From: Myrica gale
Lineage: Eukaryota; Streptophyta; Magnoliopsida; Fagales; Myricaceae
Direction: 5' to 3'
NCBI GenBank assembly: GCA_963930655.1
Contig: OZ005603.1
Location: 16,143,001-16,207,000 of the forward strand
Length of the DNA: 64,000 nt
The position numbers and the translations under genes are program-made. The notes under the pieces are model-generated. The model was given only the letters and a program-made list of their open reading frames with translations. It made no database searches and had not been told where the DNA came from. Position 1 is the first letter of the stretch; each line of letters starts with the position of its first letter. This document shows positions 58,302 through 64,000 of the stretch, in pieces.

Positions 58302-58412
58302 ATACCGACGCCGGATCCAGTTTCGGCCAGTATACGGTATGCAGTATTCGAAATCGGTAACGAAACTGGAATTCTGGTACTACCAGACAAAATGCACAGC
58401 CCTAGGTGGAAA

Positions 58413-58680
58413 AGTAAGGAGAGACATGATAAAGTTGGTGAAAAAATGAAAAAGTTGATAAAAAAAAGTTAGTGAAAAGTGAAGAGAGAGAAATGATTGT
58501 AAATTTGTAACAATGATAAAATTTTAGGAGTTAAAATTTTAATCAATTTTTTTAAAAAACCTCTCCCTTAAGCTCTCAATGCAAATCCTAGCAGAATTTT
58601 AATGTTGTGTGCAACGGGTAAAGAAACTAAAAATTAAAACAATATAAATGTTAAAGTATAAAGTAAAATAGAAAAAATTA
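58413..58680. other. MITE-like fragment right of the hAT element
   Basis: 'gagagacatgataaagttggtg... gataaaattttaggag' resembles one end of the 201-bp MITE at 57809. It is probably a truncated relative. No gene. Confidence 0.4.
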
Positions 58681-59150
58681 GGCTTAATTGCTCCGTGGCC
58701 CTTGAAGTATACGAAGGTTGCAAATAAGCCCCTGAGGTAACATTTTTAACAAATAGACCCTTGAGGTAAAATTTAAGTCAAATCGAGGTCACTCCGTCAA
58801 TTTTTGTCAGCCAGTTAACAGTCATTTTGTACAGGACTTTAAAATCCACGTCATAACGAATTAAAAAGTGTTACTGCCCAATTAAAACATCTATGCCAGC
58901 TCACTGCGCCTGGTTAAAAAAAGAAAAACAACTTAATGAGACGACATCATTTCCCTCATTGCAGACATCTAGCGTAGATGTGGCATGAATATTTTAATTG
59001 GACAGGTGACGCTTTCTAATTCATTATGACATGGATTTTAAAGTTATGTCAGCAATGATCGTTAACGGAAAATAGACGGAGGGGGCTCAATTTGAGTTAA
59101 ACTTCACCTCAGGGGTCTATTTGCAACCAGCCCCGAGTGCTATTAAGCCA
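58681..59150. mobile_element. 470-bp foldback element, Mutator-type
   Basis: Starts GGCTTAATTGCTCCG and ends CTATTAAGCCA, with inverted arms (for example 'gcccctgaggtaa', 'acttaa/gttaaactt', 'ccgtcaa', 'taacagtcatt'). The possible 9-bp target duplication AAAAAATTA / AACAAATTA has one mismatch. Non-coding; similar in style to 55104-55777 and 59193-60285. Confidence 0.75.
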
Positions 59151-59192
59151 AACAAATTAAAGAAAAGCGCCGCTTGTCCCTCGTGCTTACGT

Positions 59193-60285
59193 AAGGCTTA
59201 AATGCACTTCATACCCCTGTGGTATGCGCGAATTGTAGATTTGCCCCTGCGGTAAACGAAGTCATTTTTATACCCCTGAGCTAAAACTTGAATTCACAAT
59301 ATGCCCCTCCATTCACATACCATTTGAAAATCAAACGGTAACTACTGACGTGGCAAAAACAAATACGCCAGCACCAATAAGATGATGACACATGTTCTTT
59401 GAGCCCACGAATGCCAAGTAAGTTGCCCAATCACTTGCCACGTCATTACCTCTTAAACACGTAAGTGACACATCATCACTTAAAAAAATCCAACCACTAT
59501 TCCTTCTCCCCCAATTCTATCCTCCCCCGCATGGTACATCTCTCTGCCCTAATTTTCTACTACTCTGATACCATGTTGAATGCAAGAAAAAAGACAATAT
59601 TTTGTATCGATTTTGTAATGAAAATGTACATTAGTGTCTGGACTGAGCGGCTCCTTTGCATATCTTTCATACATACCCACGAAAAATCTTAAGTAACTGA
59701 ATTGACCCAAAAGAATAATCACTCGCCAGAAGTAACAGAATTTAAATCGAAAGTAGATTATTATTTTCTAGTGTATAGAAGATGAACAAATTGAACCAGA
59801 AGAAAGAAAATTAATAAGATCTTTAATAATGACAAATACCACAAATTAATTACACTGCTTTTGGTTTTCTCTCATTTTCTAAAAAGCACCCAAAGCGATG
59901 CTCAAAGCCATAGATAGCCGAAAAGTAACTGAACCCAACCAAATCTTTGTAATTGTTGGAGTTACAGCCCACACAGATGATCGTGCTGATGACGGGGCAT
60001 TTACATTTCCAGATGGAGTTCCAGGTTTCGTAGACGGGGATGGCGTTATCTGTTTGCTTGAAGGTGTTGGAGTTGTTGGTTCTGGCGAAGATGGATACAA
60101 AGATGCTGGTGCAGCGAATGTCGGAGATGTAGCTATCGAAGATGGTGACGTTGGCCACATGGTGACGGAGGGGCATATTATGAATTCGATTTTTACCTTA
60201 GGGGTATAAAAATGATTTTGTTTACCATATGGGCATATTTGTAATTTTTGCATACCACAGGGGCATGGGGTGCATTTAAGTCTTT
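59193..60285. mobile_element. Pack-MULE-like foldback element, 1.09 kb
   Basis: Arms of about 120 bases begin AAGGCTTAAATGCAC and end GTGCATTTAAGTCTT-like, with matching 'atgcccctgtggtatgc', 'catttttatacccct' and 'aatatgcccctcc' segments on both sides. Between the arms is a coding-looking segment read on the minus strand (see 59879-60200). No target duplication is visible, perhaps because one flank has been replaced. An arm-foreign interior with coding character is the definition of a Pack-MULE. Confidence 0.7.
59879..60200 (-). pseudogene. Captured Pro/Ser/Thr-rich, arabinogalactan-like gene fragment
   Basis: The open minus-strand frame is rich in Ser-Pro and Thr-Pro pairs (TSPSSIATSPTFAAP, SLYPSSPEPTTPTPS and TPSPSTKPGTPS) and ends with a hydrophobic tail (VTFRLSMALSIALGAF) before the stop. 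That layout is what classical arabinogalactan proteins show before a GPI-anchor signal. No signal peptide is present; the frame starts in the MULE arm. So this is best read as a gene 3' fragment picked up by the MULE. I cannot name the donor gene. Confidence 0.55.
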
Positions 60286-60740
60286 TGTGAATATACCAAT
60301 TAATAAAAACCTTCCATCTATTTCGTGAAGGTATGTTGAGGTAATCTATCTTAACTACATTTTTATGTGTTAACCAAAGAGGATTATTTCAAGACATCAC
60401 ATCAAAACTTCAAACTGTCATTATCAGTCAAAAGTTGGAGTTCCTGACCAAAAATACCTTCTTCTTTTTTCCCTTCTATAGTCTATCCACGCCTATGCAA
60501 ATTTTCACTTTATCAAGCAATCACTTGGAAAGAAATGGCATGAACAGCCACACTTGTCACAGTCAAAGTGTCTCCACTGCATGCACATGCAAATTATCAA
60601 CAATAAACGGGTCATGTACTAATGAAGCAATCAAGGTTGTGCATCTGCAGTTCAAAAAGTCATATATGCAACGAAAAATTTTAGATGCTACATTTTCAAC
60701 AAAGTTTAAGCTTTGCAGAAACCAATATCCATTGATACTA
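60286..60740. repeat. Dispersed repeat, copy B (copy A at 32272-32697)
   Basis: It begins ttgtgaatataccaattaat at the edge of the Pack-MULE and ends at 'attgatacta', just before the hAT-like MITE. It matches copy A with small indels, including about 25 extra bases near 60470-60510. The minus-strand frame ends in HDPFIVDNLHVHAVETL. Not recognised. Confidence 0.6.
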
Positions 60741-60745
60741 TGAGC

Positions 60746-61029
60746 TAGGGCTGGCAAACCGGGTTCGGGGTCAATTTTTTTGACCCGAACCTGACCCGAA
60801 TGGGGTGGAATCCTGAGTTGGACCAGTATACCGGGTTCGGCTTCATGGGCCTAAAGGATGTGGCCCATATAACCTTTTAAGTTTTGAGGCCCAAAAATGT
60901 TACGGGCTACCATTTTTTGGGCCCAGGATGCCCTAGGTCATATTTTTCAGCCCATGACATCTTGGGCCATTACTCTTCAAGGCCAGGTCGCCCTGGGCTA
61001 TTTTTTTAAGCCCAGGACTCCCAGCCCTA
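60746..61029. mobile_element. Non-autonomous hAT-like element, 284 bp
   Basis: Ends TAGGGCTGGCAAACC and (rightmost) CTCCCAGCCCTA, the inverted hAT-type pair. The interior holds repeated 'ggcccagg..gccctgggc' phrases that can pair. No clear 8-bp duplication. Non-coding. Confidence 0.6.
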
Positions 61030-61079
61030 TATTATTTGAAGCCCAAATGTCCTGGCCTCCTGGTTAATTTGTTTTCATG

Positions 61080-64000
61080 CCCAGGACGCACTGGTGTTGC
61101 ACAAGCAATTCCGTCGGGAAAAATAAACTTAAGTACAAGGATATCAGAGATCTTGTTCTGGCTGAAGAGATTCGAAGAGGTCTCAATCTTTGGTGTTGCA
61201 CTAAACCTTGAGACGAGTGGTAGAGATCATGAGAGGAATTCTGGCCGTGGGAGGTCAAAATCCAGAAAAAGCAGAAGCAACTCCAAGTCCGATCACTAGG
61301 CAAAGCGTTGGAACTGTGGGAAGACCGATCACTTGAAGAAGAATTGCTGGGAAGTGAAGAAGGAAAAACAGAACGACTCCGCAAATGTAGTGGAAGATGC
61401 CCTACTCCTGTCGGTTTACAGTCCCATTGACTCTTGGGTATTGGTCTCAAGAGCTTCCTTTCATACTACATCAAGGCACAAAATCTTGTAGAATTATGTT
61501 GCTGGAGATTTCGGGAAGGTGTATCTGGCTGACGGTACGCTGTTAGATATTGTGGGCATGGGCGATGTTCGCATTAGGGTACACACAGATTCATTATGGA
61601 AGTTGAAGAAGGTTCGACAAATTCCAAAGCTAAAGAAGGGTCTGATCTTTGTGGGACAACTTGATGATGAAAGCATGCAATTAACTTCCATGGGGAAAAG
61701 TGGAAGGTTAGCATGGGAGCTAGAATTATGGCTCTTGGAAAAAAGACTGGCACTCTTTACATGACCGCATGTAAAAGGGACATCGTTGCGATTGCAGATG
61801 CGGGTGTTGATTCATCTTTATGGCATTGCAGGCTTGGTCATATAAGTGAGAAAGGAATGAAAGTACTTCTGTCAAAAGGTAAACTACAAGATCTGAAATC
61901 AGTGAGTTCTGATTTGTGTGAAAATTGTATTCTGGGGAAAAAAAGTTCATTTTCTTGAAGATTGGCAGGACACCGAAGTCTGAAAGACTGGAGCTGGTGC
62001 ATAAAGACTTGTGGGGACCCACCCCAGTGGCATCTCTTGGAGGCTCTTAGTACTACGTCACATTCATTGATGACGCAAGCAGAAAGGTATGTGTCTATTT
62101 CTTGAAAAATAAATATGATGTATTTGATTGCTTCAAGAAGTGGAAAGCCATGGTAAAAACAGAAACATGTTTGAAGCTGAAGTGTTTGAGATCATACAAA
62201 GGAGGAGAATACACTGATAAGGATTTTAATGATTATTGTACTGTAAACGAAATTAGGATGAAGAAAACTATTCCCGGGACGCCACAACAGAATGGCGAGG
62301 TAAAGCGCATGAACTGAATTTTTTGTGAGCGTGCAAGAAGTATGAAACTGCACTCTGGGTTACCAAAAACTTTCTGGGCAGATGCAGTGAGCACGACTAC
62401 TTACCTCATTAATCGAAGGCCGTCAAGTCCCTTGTGTTGGCTTTTGTGCACAATCGAGATTTTGATGATTTCAATAAATGGATCAAGTTTATAAAGTGGA
62501 CATCTTCATAGACAAAGACGACTTGATAAAAGAGTCAAACCTTGAAGAAAGAAGAACAAGAAGATGCAAAGAGCTTAAAGTGAAGATTCAAGACCTTAGG
62601 GTATAATCCTTGTAACTCTTTATTTCACATTTGACAAAGATTTGAATCGCGTTTCAAAACATGCTTATGGGAAGTATATCTTCAAAAGTAGGTGTTTAAA
62701 AGTGGTCAAAAACCTTGTTTTTAAAAGAACCGGATCATGCTTAAGTTGAGGAGGTCGACCGGCTGTTCAAGCGGTCGACCGGTACTTCGAACGCCTCGTG
62801 TAGCAGTCGATCGGTTGGTTTTGACAAAAGAGCCATTGAGCTTCTGAAAATATTACCGTCGGAGTAACGGTAACTTGAAGCGGTCGACCGGTTCATGTAG
62901 CGGTCGACCGGCTCGTTTTAGCAAAAAACTCCCAACGGCAATAAACGGCTAGTTTTCATATGTGGCCTATAAATACACCTTCATTTCGTCTAAAATGATA
63001 ACTCAACGACCACATATCATTTCTACTACTTGAAAAATATTCTAAACCTTCCTATTCTATATTTCTCATAGCATTCACACAAAACACACTTTCATATCCT
63101 TGTCTTTGTGTGAATAAAGAGATAAATCTTTCATTTTCATATCTACTCTATCAAGAGAGTTTTTGTTCTTCCATCTACCTATCCAATAGAGGTGTTTCCT
63201 TTAGTGAGGTTGTTCACTAAAGAAGAAGCTTTGAGAGTGTATATCTCAAGCTTGGTGAGGTTGTGAGTGGTGAGCCAGAAAAACCACTTGGGTGGGTTTG
63301 AGTGTTGAGCCCGGGAGAAAACACTTGTACGGTTCACTAGCACCCGAAATCTAGTGTGTAAAGTTATTGGAGAATAGTGGAAAACCTCAAGGCTCGGTGA
63401 AGGAGCTTGAGGGGTGGATGTAGGCGGGTTTGCCGAACCACCTAAAAATACTGTGTTTGCTTCTCATACCCTTCTCCTTACTTCAGCACTTATTTATAGT
63501 TCCGCATATTATATACTTGTGCTAAAGTAGTATTTACTTACAAACATAACTTTGGGGGTTTTAACCGAAAAGTTTAGAAAACCAATTCACCCTCCACCTC
63601 TTGGGTTGCCTTAATCCTGAAACTAGGACTCACACCTTGGACTATAGATTGCCAAAAGAGGTATGGAGCGGAAAAGAGGTAAACATTTCGCACTTAAAAG
63701 TTTTTGGTTGCGTTTCATATATCCATATTGAGTCTGATGCTAGAAGTATGCTTGATGCCAAGTCTAAGAAGTGTTTCTTTATTGGCTATGGAGATGAGGA
63801 GTTCGATTATAGGTTTTGGGATGATCAAAACTGAAAATTTATTAAAAGTTGAAATGTGATTTTTAATGAACAGGTTGTGTACAAAGACAAGTCAAGTGCA
63901 GAATCTGATGGTGCATAGTCGAAACTGAATAAGTCTGAGTATGTCAACTCAAATGAGATCGCCGAAGATATCATCCACATCGAGAATCAAGAAGATACAG
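61080..64000 (+). pseudogene. Tnt1/Tork-like Copia polyprotein, degenerate, runs off the window
   Basis: Frames shift repeatedly, but the order is clear. Gag end: a DLVLAEEIRR-like segment at about 61150, a basic RGRSKSRKSRSNSKS stretch, and the zinc knuckle WNCGKTDHLKKNCWEVKK at about 61310. A decayed protease follows (SWVLVSRASFHTT, where the family has an Asp-Ser-Gly/Ala triad). Then the GAG-pre-integrase (LWHCRLGHISEKGMKVLLSK, CENCILGKK) at 61810-61950. The integrase core is at 61995-62430 (YYVTFIDDASRKVCVYFL, GTPQQNGEVKRMN, FWADAVSTTTYLINR). After a 1,200-bp solo LTR it resumes at 63640 (EVWSGKEVNISHLKVFGCVSY). Stops occur at about 61491, 62048 and 62315 and after 63834. RT would lie beyond the window. 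Confidence 0.9.
62435..63634 (+). mobile_element. 1,200-bp solo LTR (SIRE-like) inside the Copia integrase
   Basis: Begins TGTTGGCTTTTG and ends ACTAGGACTCACA, with the exact 5-bp target duplication CCTTG (62430-62434 and 63635-63639). The motifs 'tttgatgatttcaataa' near the start, 'ggttcactagcacccg', 'ggatgtaggcgggtttgccgaacc' and 'caccctccacctcttgggtt' near the end are shared with the SIRE-like LTRs at 39341 and 10501-14708. No internal coding. The region 62745-62925 has four to five copies of a GCGGTCGACCGGT palindrome. The host integrase frame continues directly across the target site. Confidence 0.92.

Larger units (their letters stand above)
54844..58404 (-). mobile_element. hAT transposon, 3.56 kb, with exact 8-bp target duplication
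   Basis: Ends TAGGGCAGGGTACCGG (left) and, read inward on the minus strand, TAGGGCTGTGCATTTTG (right). The 8-bp target duplication GGTGGAAA is exact (54836-54843 and 58405-58412). Subterminal regions are rich in 'ggtaccg' and 'accggt' motifs. It contains one degenerate transposase gene on the minus strand and two later insertions: a 674-bp foldback element (55104-55777) and a 201-bp MITE (57809-58009). Confidence 0.92.

Noticed and set aside
62745..62925. Repeated GCGGTCGACCGGT motifs as a possible regulatory array of a host gene
   Set aside because: They lie wholly inside a solo LTR with exact target duplications, so they belong to the retroelement.

Overview
This is nuclear DNA from a flowering plant, most likely a eudicot and perhaps a woody rosid. 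The grounds are an intron-containing CYP716-type cytochrome P450, a single-exon pentatricopeptide (PPR) gene resembling Arabidopsis At2g17525, a remnant of the coatomer epsilon gene, and many plant-specific transposons. I cannot fix the species. Only two host genes look intact: the P450 (3118-4770, minus, three exons) and the PPR gene (52077-53978, minus). Host-derived but broken pieces are a coatomer epsilon-subunit pseudogene (48674-51451), a GRF zinc-finger exon (10289-10475) and a proline/serine-rich, arabinogalactan-like fragment inside a Mutator-type element (59879-60200).

Layout. 0-10 kb: a deleted Mutator-like transposase, the P450, then AT-rich intergenic DNA. 10.5-16.3 kb: the 3' part of a SIRE-type Copia element on the minus strand, with its LTR split by a 3.55 kb solo LTR. 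16.7-31.8 kb: a nearly complete 15.1 kb CACTA (En/Spm) transposon with matching termini and a 3-bp target duplication. It carries degenerate TNPD and TNPA genes plus an extra open frame of the 'putative plant transposon protein' type. A 3.1 kb solo LTR sits inside TNPD, and a 199-bp TG...CA element sits inside that LTR. 32 kb: a tRNA-derived SINE with a 17-bp target duplication. 34-41 kb: a rearranged SIRE-type element in which flank plus LTR occurs twice as a direct repeat of about 1 kb, followed by a 366-bp tandem duplication. 41-46 kb: Mutator-type foldback elements and an LTR-like insertion. 47-54.5 kb: a 105-bp tandem duplication, the epsilon-COP pseudogene and the PPR gene. 54.8-58.4 kb: a 3.56 kb hAT transposon with an 8-bp target duplication, itself hit by a 674-bp foldback element and a 201-bp MITE. 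58.7-61 kb: foldback elements, one apparently a Pack-MULE. 61-64 kb: a degenerate Tnt1/Tork-like Copia element with a 1,200-bp solo LTR in its integrase.

The main value of the window is its readable insertion history, dated by exact target-site duplications. The least expected observation is that a 'putative plant transposon protein' reading frame occurs both in the CACTA (DNA) transposon and in the two SIRE-like (RNA) elements. I found no evidence for a wholly new biological system. No rRNA or functional tRNA genes and no CRISPR arrays were seen. Exon boundaries and family names come from reading motifs by eye, not from searches.
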